From Pseudozobellia thermophila (GTDB lineage: Bacteria > Bacteroidota > Bacteroidia > Flavobacteriales > Flavobacteriaceae), in NCBI RefSeq assembly GCF_900141855.1, contig NZ_FQYU01000008.1:1-64000 (forward strand): a stretch of 64,000 nt of DNA, given 5' to 3'. The notes under the pieces are model-generated. The model made no database searches. It was not told the DNA's origin and saw only the letters and a program-made list of their open reading frames with translations. How positions within the stretch are numbered: the stretch's first letter is position 1; every line of letters starts with the position of its first letter. Shown here piece after piece: positions 1 to 8,833 of the stretch. Made by a program: the position numbers and the translations under genes.

Positions 1-182
1 TTATCGGTCTTGCCCTTCTCGAAAACCGTTTCCGCACCGGACAGGAAATCGCGCTTCCAACCGCTGATCTGTGTCGGATGTATTTGGTATTTCTGGGCCA
101 GTTCCGCAAGGCTATGCCGCTCTTTCAAGGCTTCCAATACTACCTTGGTCTTGAATTTTGATGTGAATTTTCTTCGTGACAT
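1..182 (-). CDS. IS3-family transposase OrfA, N-terminal fragment cut by window edge
   Basis: The minus strand from the ATG at 182 reads MSRRKFTSKFKTKVVLEALK, followed by a helix-turn-helix region (SLAELAQKYQIHPTQISGWK), which is the classic N-terminus of IS3-group OrfA proteins (HTH_Tnp_1). About 60 residues are visible and the gene continues past position 1. The first protein of such elements binds the terminal repeats. The catalytic DDE protein (OrfB) would lie outside the window. The reading frame is intact as far as it can be seen. Whether the element is complete and active cannot be judged here. Confidence 0.85.
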   Translation of the reverse strand, partial: MSRRKFTSKFKTKVVLEALKERHSLAELAQKYQIHPTQISGWKRDFLSGAETVFEKGKTD

Positions 183-235
183 ATTCAGTAAATTTAATGA
201 TTAAACTTACTGTCCTAAAATTTTGGGTATCTACA
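1..235 (-). mobile_element. Left part of an IS3-type insertion sequence
   Basis: Upstream of the OrfA start, the minus strand from 235 begins TGTAGATACCCAAAATTTTA. It starts with the 5'-TG typical of IS3-family ends and lies about 50 bp before the ATG, the normal distance. I place the element's end near 235. The other end and the target duplication are not in the window, so the exact boundary is inferred. Confidence 0.55.
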
Positions 236-299
236 ACCATAGTACAATAAAATAATGATTTATAGGCTTGGCTTTTCGAAACATTAGTGACAACAATCA

Positions 300-351
300 A
301 CGAAATTCCGTAATTGCACTAACGAAATATCGTAAATAAGCGAAATATCGT
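300..351. promoter_or_regulatory. Three tandem ACGA-N4-TCGT operator-like sites
   Basis: Three copies of a 12-bp interrupted palindrome lie at 300-311 (ACGAAATTCCGT, one mismatch), 322-333 (ACGAAATATCGT) and 340-351 (GCGAAATATCGT, one mismatch). The spacings are 22 and 18 bp, roughly two helical turns. They sit in the AT-rich gap between the IS end and the osmC-like gene, about 120 bp before its start. The arrangement resembles cooperative operator sites for a dimeric regulator. The regulator is not identified. Confidence 0.5.
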
Positions 352-471
352 AATATATTTAAAATCAAAAAATCGATATAAATATATGATAATCATTTAG
401 TTAAATGGTTTGGCACGGCAATGGTAATGTACCAAGCAGCAATATTGCTAAACAATTTAAATATTATTAAA

Positions 472-1023
472 ATGATTACTACAGCAAACATTAAAAACGG
501 AGTAAACGTAGACCAATTGGTAGAAACTATTGGGGCGGTTCAAGGAAACCCTGAATTGGCAAAATTCGAATTCAGAACTAAAAACAACTGGATCGAAGGC
601 GGTCATTGTGTATCTAGTATGAAGAGCTTTTACGGCGTTGGTCAAGAAGACACTTCGCGACAAGAAACTTTCACAATGGAATGTGACCACCCAAATGTAT
701 TATTGGGCGAAGACAAAGCTGCTACTCCTGTTGAGGTTGTATTACACGCCTTAGGTTCTTGTTTAACCGGAGCGATGGTGTACCATGCAGCGGCTAATGG
801 AATTGATATTGAGGGCGCAGAGTCTTCTCTAAAAGGCGGATGTGATTTACACGGTTTCCTTGGTTTGGATCCTGAAGTTCGTAAAGGTTTTGACGGTATC
901 ACGGTTCGCTTAAAAGTGAAGTCCGATGCTTCAGAAGAGCAGTTATTGAACTTGGCGAAGTTTTCTCCAGTTTTCGATATCATTTCAAATCCTACCCCGA
1001 TTTCCATCGAAATCGTAAAGTAA
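472..1023 (+). CDS. OsmC family protein (organic hydroperoxide/redox protein)
   Basis: A 183-residue OsmC/Ohr-superfamily protein. The family pattern is seen in the GGHCVSSMKSFYGVGQEDTSR segment region, the LLGEDKAATPVEVVLHALGSCLTGAMVYHAA stretch (the second redox Cys lies in HALGSC) and the FSPVFDIISNPTPI C-terminus. Such proteins reduce organic peroxides with a pair of cysteines. Here the first candidate Cys is in GGHC. The ATG at 472 is preferred over one at 421 because the family homology begins at about MITTANIKNG. It is separated from nifJ by a hairpin terminator, so the two genes are neighbours rather than a simple operon. Three operator-like palindromes lie upstream. Confidence 0.85.
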   Translation: MITTANIKNGVNVDQLVETIGAVQGNPELAKFEFRTKNNWIEGGHCVSSMKSFYGVGQEDTSRQETFTMECDHPNVLLGEDKAATPVEVVLHALGSCLTGAMVYHAAANGIDIEGAESSLKGGCDLHGFLGLDPEVRKGFDGITVRLKVKSDASEEQLLNLAKFSPVFDIISNPTPISIEIVK

Positions 1024-1035
1024 GTAGTGAACTTA

Positions 1036-1068
1036 AAAAGGCTGGCTCGAAATGAGCTGGCCTTTTTT
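1036..1068 (+). terminator. Rho-independent terminator after the osmC-like gene
   Basis: AAAAGGCTGGCTC and GAGCTGGCCTTTT flank a GAAAT loop. They pair over 13 bp with two G-T wobbles, and a run of T follows. Confidence 0.8.
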
Positions 1069-1110
1069 AGTTTCTCAATACCAACATGTATCATCCAACA
1101 TCGACATAAA

Positions 1111-4100
1111 ATGAATACCAAAAGTTACATCGTCGCGACCGCTAATCAAGCCACCGCTCAGATAGCATATAAAACCAATGAGGTTTGCGCCATATATCCG
1201 ATTACACCATCTTCTGAAATGTCAGAATTAGCGGAGGAGTGGAGCGCAGAAAACCAAAACAATATTTATGGCGGCGTACCATCAGTTTTTGAAATGCAGA
1301 GTGAGGCTGGCGTTGCCGGTGTTCTGCATGGTGCGCTACAAACAGGATCTTTGGCGACAACCTTCACGGCTTCTCAAGGCCTTTTGTTGATGATACCTAA
1401 TATGTACAAAATAGCTGGTGAGTTGACGCCCAATGTGATCCATGTGGCCACTCGTTCAATTGCCACCCATGCACTTTCAGTTTTTGGTGATCATAGTGAT
1501 ATCATGGCTGCTAGAAGCACGGGTTATGCTTTTTTGGGAGGAGCTTCGGTTCAAGAAGCAATGGACTTCGCCTTGATTTCACAAGCGGCAACTTTAGAAT
1601 CGCGAATTCCTTTTGTACATTTTTTTGATGGGTTTCGAACATCCCATGAAACTGCTAAAATCGAAGGCATCTCAGATGCGGTTATTACAGAAATGATGGA
1701 TATGGAATTGATACAAGCACATCGAAGACGCGGACTCAACCCGAACAATCCTGTATTAAGAGGGACTTCTCAAGGTCCGGATGTTTTTTTTCAGGGTAGG
1801 GAAGCGGTAAATTCCTTTTATGATGCTTGCCCATCAATCGTCCAAAATCAAATGGACAAGTTTGCAGAATTAACAGGAAGGCAATACAAGCTGTTCGATT
1901 ATGTGGGTCATCCAGAAGCTGAGCAAGTAATCATTGCTATGGCTTCTGCAACTGAAACTATAGAAGAAACCTTCAAGTATTTAAATGTACAAGGCGAAAA
2001 AGTGGGGCTAATTAAAGTCCGTTTGTTTCGTCCTTTTAGCACTGAACATCTTATAGAAGCTTTACCTAAAAGTTGTAAGTCAATCGCCGTTTTAGACCGA
2101 ACCAAAGAGCCAGGTAGCACAGGTGAGCCTTTATATCTAGACATCGTACAATCTTTAATGTCTGTGACGGACACTTACGCAACACTTCCTAAAATAGTCG
2201 GTGGCCGTTACGGACTTTCTTCCAAGGAATTCAATCCGAATATGGTCAAGGCCGTGTACGAAAATTTGAAATCGGAAAAGCCAAAAAACAACTTTACGAT
2301 TGGTACCAATGATGACAAAACAAATTTGAGTTTGCCCTATGCAAATGACTTGCAATTACAGGATGACAATCTTCAAGTCTTGTTTTACGAAACAAAGTCG
2401 GAGGCTACCTGTGCAAGTTTCGAAGCTGTTTTGCAAATTGTTGGAAATGCAAAGCATGTGCAGGGCTATACCGAAATCGATTATAAAAAATCAGGTTCTA
2501 GATCTGTTTCCAATCTTCGGATAAGTGAACAGCCGATCAAAGCACCTTATTTAATTTCGAATGCTGATGTGGTCGGATGCGACTTGGTCAACTTCTTAGA
2601 AAACGACAATGTTTTGGAGCGCACGAAAATCAACGGAGCCATTTTAGTCAATACAACTTTGAACACAATTGATTTTTGGAAAAGTCTATCATATGCAACC
2701 CAAAAGGAAATACAACAAAAAAATGTTTCGCTTTACGTGGTCAACTCGTGTGTAATAAACAAAAGTTACCAGGTTTCGGACACGGTGTTATCAAGATTCC
2801 ATAGTTGTGTTTTGGCACTTGCCAAAGACTTGAACGTTGATAAAAACAACATGTTCTTTGAGGAATTTATCACAAAGGTTGATACGTCAATAGTTGAAGT
2901 TTCAAAAGAATTCCCCATCGAAATGGATACCGAGTTTTTAAACTCCCTTTTAGGCAAAATGATGGCCAATGGCGGAGATGAACTTCCGGTCAGCGCGATT
3001 CCTGTAGACGGAACATATGCAACGGACACTGCGAAATTTAACATAAGAAATACAGGAAACTTTTTACCAGATTGGGATGCCGATTTGTGTACACAATGTG
3101 GAGCCTGCAGCATGGCTTGCCCGCAAGGAGCTATTCGGATAAAAGCCTATGATGACACCTATCTATTGAATGCTCCAGAAAGTTTTAAATCTGTCAAGTC
3201 AATTGAACAAGATTGGAAAATCGATTTGTTGAATTATACGGTACAAGTAAACCCCGAGCAATGTACCAGCTGTAACAATTGTATTGATGCCTGCCCTGCA
3301 AAAGCTTTAGTGATGAAAAGTAAAGCCGCTAAAATCGAAAAGGCCAAAGAGAACTGGAATCATTTTGACCGCATTCCAGAATTTGATAGAACTAAAATAG
3401 ATACAAGCAAAGTGAGTCAGCAACAGTTACAAGAACCTTTGTTTAAATATTCGATTGGTGTTGATGGATGCGGAGAAGCGCCATACTTGAAATTGATGTC
3501 CCAGTTATTCGGTGATAGAATGTTGGTAGCAAATGCTACTGGGGCAAGTTCAATTTTCGGGGGCGCTCTCCCTTCAACCCCTTGGGCAAAGAATAGTGAG
3601 GGTAGGGGTCCGGCTTGGTCAAATTCTTTGTTCGAAGACAATGCCGAATTCGGGTTGGGCTATCGACTTTCGTTGGACCAGCAAGAACAACAAGCCAAAA
3701 GTTTGCTCAAGAAATTACTACCAGAACTCGATTTCGATTTGGCTTGCGATATTTTGACTGCGGAACAAAACACTGAAAAACAAATTCAGGAACAACGAAA
3801 ACGAGTTAAAAAATTAAAGGCCCATTTAACCACCGTCACTAAGGTTGAAGCGCAACAGTTAATACAGGTTGCGGACAGCTTGGTGAAGCAGAGTGTATGG
3901 ATCGTTGGAGGGGACGGTTGGGCCTACGATATTGGCTATGGCGGACTAGATCATGCCATCGCTTCAGGGAAAAATGTAAACATTTTGGTACTTGACAACG
4001 AAGTGTATTCGAATACAGGCGGACAAATGTCAAAAGCCACTCCTTTTGGAGCAATGGCAAAATTTGCTTCCAACGGAAGGCAAAAGCAAAAGAAGGACCT

Positions 4101-4530
4101 CGGTCGTTTGATGATGACCTATGATGATGTATACGTGGCTTCCGTCGCTATTAGTGCGAATCAAGAACAGATTTTGAAAGCTTTTCAAGAAGCCGAGAGT
4201 TATGATGGGCCATCCCTAATAATCGCCTACTGCCATAGTCCGGCACATGGTATTGACATGAAGAATCCGAGTCGGTATCATAAGGCTGCGGTAGCTTCCG
4301 GGCAATGGATGTTATATCGGAATGACCCTAGAAGAATGGATGAAGGATTAAACCCTTTGCAATTGGATTCTGATGCCCCAAGCATTCCCATTGAAGACTA
4401 TCTGCGGATGGAAGAGCGTTTTGAGAGACTCTTTGAAACAGACAAAGAGGCATTCAGTGGTACCATGAGCGAAGTGCAAAAACAGGTGGATAAAAGATAT
4501 CGGAAATACGTAGATATCGGAAATACGTAG
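1111..4530 (+). CDS. nifJ: Pyruvate:ferredoxin (flavodoxin) oxidoreductase
   Basis: A 1139-residue single-chain enzyme that oxidatively decarboxylates pyruvate to acetyl-CoA and passes electrons to ferredoxin or flavodoxin. Domains in order: pyrimidine-binding domain with YPITPSSEM (about 29-37); a second transketolase-like domain; a 2x[4Fe-4S] ferredoxin insert with CTQCGACSMACP (from about 659) and CTSCNNCIDACP (from about 717); and a TPP-binding domain with GDGWAYDIGYGG (about 934) and NTGGQMSKATPFGA. The length fits the family. The ATG at 1111 is chosen because homology starts at SYIVATANQATAQIAY. The last residues and the stop codon are produced by a 17-bp tandem duplication. The gene converges on the hybrid kinase with only 36 bp between stops. 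It is low in GC compared with the genes right of the tRNAs. Confidence 0.95.
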   Translation: MNTKSYIVATANQATAQIAYKTNEVCAIYPITPSSEMSELAEEWSAENQNNIYGGVPSVFEMQSEAGVAGVLHGALQTGSLATTFTASQGLLLMIPNMYKIAGELTPNVIHVATRSIATHALSVFGDHSDIMAARSTGYAFLGGASVQEAMDFALISQAATLESRIPFVHFFDGFRTSHETAKIEGISDAVITEMMDMELIQAHRRRGLNPNNPVLRGTSQGPDVFFQGREAVNSFYDACPSIVQNQMDKFAELTGRQYKLFDYVGHPEAEQVIIAMASATETIEETFKYLNVQGEKVGLIKVRLFRPFSTEHLIEALPKSCKSIAVLDRTKEPGSTGEPLYLDIVQSLMSVTDTYATLPKIVGGRYGLSSKEFNPNMVKAVYENLKSEKPKNNFTIGTNDDKTNLSLPYANDLQLQDDNLQVLFYETKSEATCASFEAVLQIVGNAKHVQGYTEIDYKKSGSRSVSNLRISEQPIKAPYLISNADVVGCDLVNFLENDNVLERTKINGAILVNTTLNTIDFWKSLSYATQKEIQQKNVSLYVVNSCVINKSYQVSDTVLSRFHSCVLALAKDLNVDKNNMFFEEFITKVDTSIVEVSKEFPIEMDTEFLNSLLGKMMANGGDELPVSAIPVDGTYATDTAKFNIRNTGNFLPDWDADLCTQCGACSMACPQGAIRIKAYDDTYLLNAPESFKSVKSIEQDWKIDLLNYTVQVNPEQCTSCNNCIDACPAKALVMKSKAAKIEKAKENWNHFDRIPEFDRTKIDTSKVSQQQLQEPLFKYSIGVDGCGEAPYLKLMSQLFGDRMLVANATGASSIFGGALPSTPWAKNSEGRGPAWSNSLFEDNAEFGLGYRLSLDQQEQQAKSLLKKLLPELDFDLACDILTAEQNTEKQIQEQRKRVKKLKAHLTTVTKVEAQQLIQVADSLVKQSVWIVGGDGWAYDIGYGGLDHAIASGKNVNILVLDNEVYSNTGGQMSKATPFGAMAKFASNGRQKQKKDLGRLMMTYDDVYVASVAISANQEQILKAFQEAESYDGPSLIIAYCHSPAHGIDMKNPSRYHKAAVASGQWMLYRNDPRRMDEGLNPLQLDSDAPSIPIEDYLRMEERFERLFETDKEAFSGTMSEVQKQVDKRYRKYVDIGNT
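4496..4529. repeat. 17-bp tandem duplication at the nifJ stop
   Basis: GATATCGGAAATACGTA occurs twice head to tail (4496-4512 and 4513-4529). Because 17 is not a multiple of 3, the two copies are read in different frames, and the second supplies the TAG stop at 4528-4530. Confidence 0.95.
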
Positions 4531-4566
4531 CAATGTTGACTTCGGAAACCTTGAGTACCGAAGCAT

Positions 4567-7500
4567 TTATTTCTCATTCATCGTATTGACGAATTCCCAA
4601 TCTTTGGGCACTCCTGAAATCGTGTACTCCGCTGATTTGGTCACAAAATATTTGGCGACTTTATCTTTTGGATTTTCGGTCAACACCTTATCAAAGGCAG
4701 CAGAAGCTTTTGGGAATTGATTGTTGAAGAAATAGTCCAATCCCTTTTCGAAATCTTTAAGGGTTTTAATTTTTAACGCAACTACTTCCGGCTCGTCTCC
4801 ATCAAAACATTCATGGATTCCAATAATGGTATCCTTTCCTTTTACTCGAACTTTACCTAGATAGCGAAAATGATAATTATCTTTATTTTCGATAGTTTCT
4901 AAGCTGTTCTCACTGATAATTATCTTCGCGCCGTAGTGCTTGGAAACGCCCTCCATGCGCGATGCCGTGTTTACGGTATCGGCGATTATTGCTGTGTCGT
5001 TTCTGCCGATATCGCCAATGATGCCCATGACCAAAGGGCCGGTGTGAAGTCCCATCCCAACGGTAATAGGCACATATCCTTCTTTTTCCCGTCTGACATT
5101 ATAGTCTTGAATAGCCTTTTGCATATCAATACTTGCCTGAAGGGCATGCGCCGCCTCATGCGGAAATAAGGACATAATTCCATCTCCTAAATACTGATTT
5201 ACAAAGCCTTTGTTCTTCTGAATTTCAGGTCCCATTTTACCGACATAGGCATTGACGAACTTGAAATTCTGCTTGGGCGTCATGCCTTCCGAGAGGGTCG
5301 TATATTCTCGAATATCGGTAAACAGAACGGTAACGTCTTTTTCGACATGATCGCCCAATGCCACATCGGTTATGGATTCCCTCCCCACCGATTTTATAAA
5401 TTCCGTAGGAACGAACTTGCTGGTGGCTTTATGTATGCCGCTCATATACAAATGAGCTTTTAGTCGGGCCAATAGTTCGTTTTTTGAAAAGGGTTTGGTC
5501 AGGTAATCATTGGCACCTACATTGAACCCAGCCACTAGATCCCGTACCCTGTTCTTTGCAGTAAGCAGCACCACAGGAAGTTCGCTAGACGAGTATTTTT
5601 TTCGAATCTCTTCACATACTTCATACCCTGATAGCCGGGGCATCATAACATCCAACAGAACGATATTGAAGGCTGTTTCATTTTTAAGAATTCCCAAGGC
5701 TTCGTGACCATCTTTGGCCGATACGGTATCATAGCCGCCAATTGACAAATGGTTTTCGAGCACGCGTCTGTTCACAGGTTCGTCATCAACGATAAGCACT
5801 TTGGCCAAGCCGTTTTTTTGATGTGTTTTGACTTCGGGAAGGATATTGTTTTTTTCAATTTCCATCTGTAATTTTGGAATTTCCTCCTGTTCCGACGGAT
5901 CTCCCCTTGAAATATCTTTTCGCTTTTTATCACTTATCGGAAGTGTAAATGAAAAGGTTGAACCCTTGCCAACTTCTGATTCGGCCTCTATCGCACCTCC
6001 ATGGAGCTCTACCAATTGTTTGGTTACGGAAAGTCCGAGTCCGGTTCCCCCATATTCCCGTTGTGTGGAGCCATCGGCCTGTTCGAAGGATTTAAAGATA
6101 TTTTGAAATTGGTCTTTTGCTATTCCGATTCCCGTATCGGAAATAGAAATGGAAAGCATCTTGTCTTTTTCTTGGGCTTTGATTTCTATTTGTCCCTTTT
6201 CGGTAAACTTGATTGCATTCCCTATAAGGTTATGCAGTATTTGTTGCAGTCGATTTTCGTCGGCTTCGACCAAAACCACATCTTTGGGAATAGTACTAAT
6301 CAGCGTAACTTTTTCCCCCTGAAGCAAAGGCTTGGAGAGTTTCATTACAACATCGGCCATGGCATGCACATCGACCGGTCGGGTGGCCAGCACTAAATCT
6401 TGATTTTTCAATTTTGAAAAGTCAAGAATGTCATTGACCAAATGTGACAATCGCTTGCCACTATTGGAAATCATATCTAGATTTTCAATGGCTTTTGACG
6501 ACATTTTCCCTGCAGCGCCATCTTTTAAAGATTCTGAAAGTCCGATAATGCCACTAAGCGGAGTTCGAAGTTCGTGTGAAGTGTTTGCGAGGAATTCATC
6601 TTTTAACCTATCAATTTTTTCAAGTTCCTCGACACGCTGTTTTTCGATTTGCGTTTTTTGACGTTCTTCTTCAATCTGTCGTTCTTTTTCTTCGGTTTCC
6701 CTTTTTTCCCTTTGTCTTCTTTGGTAACGATTAAAGAGGAGATACCCAATTAATAAGATACCTAGGGCAAATCCGATAATGGCATTTCTGATTGCCCGTT
6801 GACGTTCCAAAAGCAGATCTTTTATCTCGGCGTCTTTTTGGAGTGTCGTAATTGCATCTTGCTTTTTCTCGGAGTCGAATTTTACCTGAAGTTCTTGTAA
6901 TTGTTTCGAACTGGTTTCGTTAAACAAACTGTCTTTGACCGAAATATATTTATCCTTAAAAAGGAGGGCGTTTTTATAATCTCCTGATGCAGTATACAGT
7001 TCCGCCATTTTTTCATAGGCATCTTGAGCAGCCTTTTTTGCACCTATTTCTTCGGCAAGCTGAATGGCTTTTTCGAAATGGAACTTTGCCTGTGCGTAGT
7101 CTATTAACTTTAGATAGTCAGTACCTAGATGAGTGTGGCTTTCGGCCAATTCGCGTTTTTGTTGTAGTTTTTCACGGATTTCCAAAGCGCTTAAATGTAC
7201 CTTTAACGCCGCTGCATAATTTTCCTGTTCGCTGTAGACTTCCCCAATAGCCTCATAATCATAAGCCATGCCCCAAAGGCTTGCCAATTCTTTGTCCAGT
7301 TGCAAGGCCTTGTTGAGGTATTCCAAAGCTTCGGAATAGTTTTTCCTCTCTTTATGTGTGCCTCCGATATTATAATAGGCGTTGGCCATGTCGCCTTTAG
7401 CATCCAAATCGGTAAAAGTCTCCAAAGCTTTGGCATAATTTTCCATAGCTTCATCTAACTTATTGTTTTTCTTTAATAAGTCGCCTAATGCATTTTGTAT

Positions 7501-7992
7501 GGTCGCGATACTATATGGGTCGTTCAGTTCTTCATAAATTTTTAGTATGCTATAATAAATCTTGGAACTTTTGTCATAATCACCCTTGTCATCAAGAACA
7601 ATCGCTTTTTGATAAAGTCCATTGGCAATATCTTTTTGGCTTTTTTTTGTTTCGTGATATTCGAGGTATTTGTCAAAAAATGCTAGGGCTTCATCGTAAT
7701 TTCCTTTCTGTCTTTCCAAAACGCCATATTGGTAGTTGGCTATGGCAACTCCCCATTCGACATTACTTTTTTTGCTTAAAAAATAAACACTGTCGATACG
7801 TTCTTTAACTTCTGGAGAGTTGGAACGACTGATTACGTACTCCCAGGAAATATCCTTTAAGATTCGAATTCTTAGAGAGTCTGAGGTAGCATTTTTGAAG
7901 GCATTTTGAAGACTGTCAACTTTGCTGTTTTGAGCAATCAAGTTATTGCATGCCAGCACCCCCCAGATTAGTATGGATAGAAGATATTTCAT
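4567..7992 (-). CDS. TPR / histidine kinase / receiver / class III nucleotide cyclase hybrid
   Basis: A 1141-residue signalling protein. It has a signal peptide (about 1-20), a TPR region (about 55-370) predicted outside the cytoplasmic membrane, one membrane helix (about 395-418, [17 protein letters not shown]) and a charged coiled coil. Then come HisKA with the phospho-acceptor in [12 protein letters not shown] (about 473), an HATPase domain with the N-box NLIGNAIKF and G-boxes DTGIG and GTGLGLS, a receiver domain with Asp in VLLDVMMP (about 779) and Lys in TKPFS, and a class III cyclase domain ([25 protein letters not shown]) with a C-terminal TPR-like tail. Both metal-binding Asp and the transition-state Asn and Arg are present. 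The residues that normally select ATP or GTP are replaced. It probably couples an envelope signal to phosphorelay and cyclic nucleotide output. The gene is monocistronic as far as can be seen. Confidence 0.9.
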   Translation of the reverse strand: MKYLLSILIWGVLACNNLIAQNSKVDSLQNAFKNATSDSLRIRILKDISWEYVISRSNSPEVKERIDSVYFLSKKSNVEWGVAIANYQYGVLERQKGNYDEALAFFDKYLEYHETKKSQKDIANGLYQKAIVLDDKGDYDKSSKIYYSILKIYEELNDPYSIATIQNALGDLLKKNNKLDEAMENYAKALETFTDLDAKGDMANAYYNIGGTHKERKNYSEALEYLNKALQLDKELASLWGMAYDYEAIGEVYSEQENYAAALKVHLSALEIREKLQQKRELAESHTHLGTDYLKLIDYAQAKFHFEKAIQLAEEIGAKKAAQDAYEKMAELYTASGDYKNALLFKDKYISVKDSLFNETSSKQLQELQVKFDSEKKQDAITTLQKDAEIKDLLLERQRAIRNAIIGFALGILLIGYLLFNRYQRRQREKRETEEKERQIEEERQKTQIEKQRVEELEKIDRLKDEFLANTSHELRTPLSGIIGLSESLKDGAAGKMSSKAIENLDMISNSGKRLSHLVNDILDFSKLKNQDLVLATRPVDVHAMADVVMKLSKPLLQGEKVTLISTIPKDVVLVEADENRLQQILHNLIGNAIKFTEKGQIEIKAQEKDKMLSISISDTGIGIAKDQFQNIFKSFEQADGSTQREYGGTGLGLSVTKQLVELHGGAIEAESEVGKGSTFSFTLPISDKKRKDISRGDPSEQEEIPKLQMEIEKNNILPEVKTHQKNGLAKVLIVDDEPVNRRVLENHLSIGGYDTVSAKDGHEALGILKNETAFNIVLLDVMMPRLSGYEVCEEIRKKYSSSELPVVLLTAKNRVRDLVAGFNVGANDYLTKPFSKNELLARLKAHLYMSGIHKATSKFVPTEFIKSVGRESITDVALGDHVEKDVTVLFTDIREYTTLSEGMTPKQNFKFVNAYVGKMGPEIQKNKGFVNQYLGDGIMSLFPHEAAHALQASIDMQKAIQDYNVRREKEGYVPITVGMGLHTGPLVMGIIGDIGRNDTAIIADTVNTASRMEGVSKHYGAKIIISENSLETIENKDNYHFRYLGKVRVKGKDTIIGIHECFDGDEPEVVALKIKTLKDFEKGLDYFFNNQFPKASAAFDKVLTENPKDKVAKYFVTKSAEYTISGVPKDWEFVNTMNEK

Positions 7993-8451
7993 TGTCTAAG
8001 TGGGGGAACGGTTGGTTTGTTGTTGCCTTAAATGTAATATTTAATGGCCTAATGACAAAAAGGGTTTTGCCAATGAAGAAATCTTCTAATTAATTGATGA
8101 ATATTTTTAGGAGAAACCGAATCTTTATTTCTGAACCTTTTTTAAATTGTCTTAAATGACCGGTACCTAAATATGGGAGGAGGTCATCTTAAACAACCTG
8201 AAAATTAAAATAGCTGCACTTATGTAAAGTTTTTTTGTTATCACTTTGAAAATAAGCAATGTATTATTTAAGGAATGTTTAGAATCAAAAACTTGATTAC
8301 CATACAAAACTCTTTACAAATTGAACCTTTTGTAAAAAGTTTATGCGTAGAGATTTCCAGTACCTTTCTTGGAACTCCAAATAAAGGAATGTTATTTGAG
8401 ATATGATATTGAGTACGGGTAGTAGTTAATAATTCCCCCTATTTTGTCCCT
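7993..8451. other. AT-rich intergenic region, no supported gene
   Basis: About 460 bp upstream of the hybrid kinase. It is very AT-rich and must hold the kinase promoter on the minus strand, but I see no clear TAnnTTTG element. An ATG at 8275 opens a 43-codon frame on the plus strand with no recognisable similarity. I do not call it a gene. Confidence 0.6.
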
Positions 8452-8497
8452 AAAAAAATCAAAAGCCCTTGAAAATCAGTTGATTAACAAGGGGCTT
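8452..8497 (-). terminator. Terminator after tRNA-Leu
   Basis: On the minus strand, AAAGCCCCTTG and CAAGGGCTTT form a stem with one bulge around a 14-16 nt loop. A run of T (8452-8458) lies just beyond, immediately downstream of the tRNA 3' end. Confidence 0.75.
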
Positions 8498-8499
8498 TG

Positions 8500-8584
8500 T
8501 ACTCGAGACGGGACTTGAACCCGTACGGCCATAATGGCCATTGGATTTTAAGTCCAACGTGTCTACCAATTCCACCACTCGAGC
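8500..8584 (-). tRNA. tRNA-Leu (anticodon TAA)
   Basis: The minus strand begins GCTCGAGTGGTGGAATTGGT and ends GTTCAAGTCCCGTCTCGAGT plus A. The acceptor stem is GCTCGAG/CTCGAGT. The anticodon arm TTGGACTTAAAATCCAA gives anticodon TAA. There is a long variable arm (GGCCATTATGGCC), as in class II tRNAs. No CCA is encoded. Confidence 0.95.
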
Positions 8585-8605
8585 CTGCATTGGTATGCTA
8601 TGCAA

Positions 8606-8630
8606 TAAAAAAACGCCGGCATGCGGCGTT
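8606..8630 (-). terminator. Hairpin terminator between tRNA-Gly and tRNA-Leu
   Basis: On the minus strand AACGCCG and CGGCGTT pair around a short loop, followed by a T run. It lies between the two tRNAs, so it may terminate tRNA-Gly transcripts or act in processing. Confidence 0.6.
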
Positions 8631-8637
8631 AGTGTTG

Positions 8638-8710
8638 AGCGAAAAACGGGATTCGAACCCGCGACCTCCACCTTGGCAAGGTGGCGCTCTACCAACTGAG
8701 CTATTTTCGC
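8638..8710 (-). tRNA. tRNA-Gly (anticodon GCC)
   Basis: The minus strand runs from GCGAAAATAGCTCAGTTGGT to GGTTCGAATCCCGTTTTTCGC plus T. The anticodon arm CACCTTGCCAAGGTG gives GCC, and the discriminator U fits glycine. It is 73 nt long with no encoded CCA. Confidence 0.95.
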
Positions 8711-8833
8711 ATTTAAAAGAACAAGCCAACTCTGTTCGTTAGCGGAGGCAAATTTAATACAATTCTATAAAATGCAAAGAAAATTTCCCTAAAAACTTAC
8801 ACTTCTGTTTTTCTTGGCCCAACAAGTGCTTTT

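Noticed and set aside
1027-1110. 28-codon extension of nifJ upstream of 1111
   Set aside because: It includes the osmC terminator hairpin and has no similarity to the family.
8171-8206. 11-codon frame (MGGGHLKQPEN)
   Set aside because: Too short to support, with no partner genes that would suggest a peptide system.
8275-8406. 43-codon plus-strand frame upstream of the tRNAs
   Set aside because: No similarity, no promoter element and AT-rich sequence; it looks like chance.
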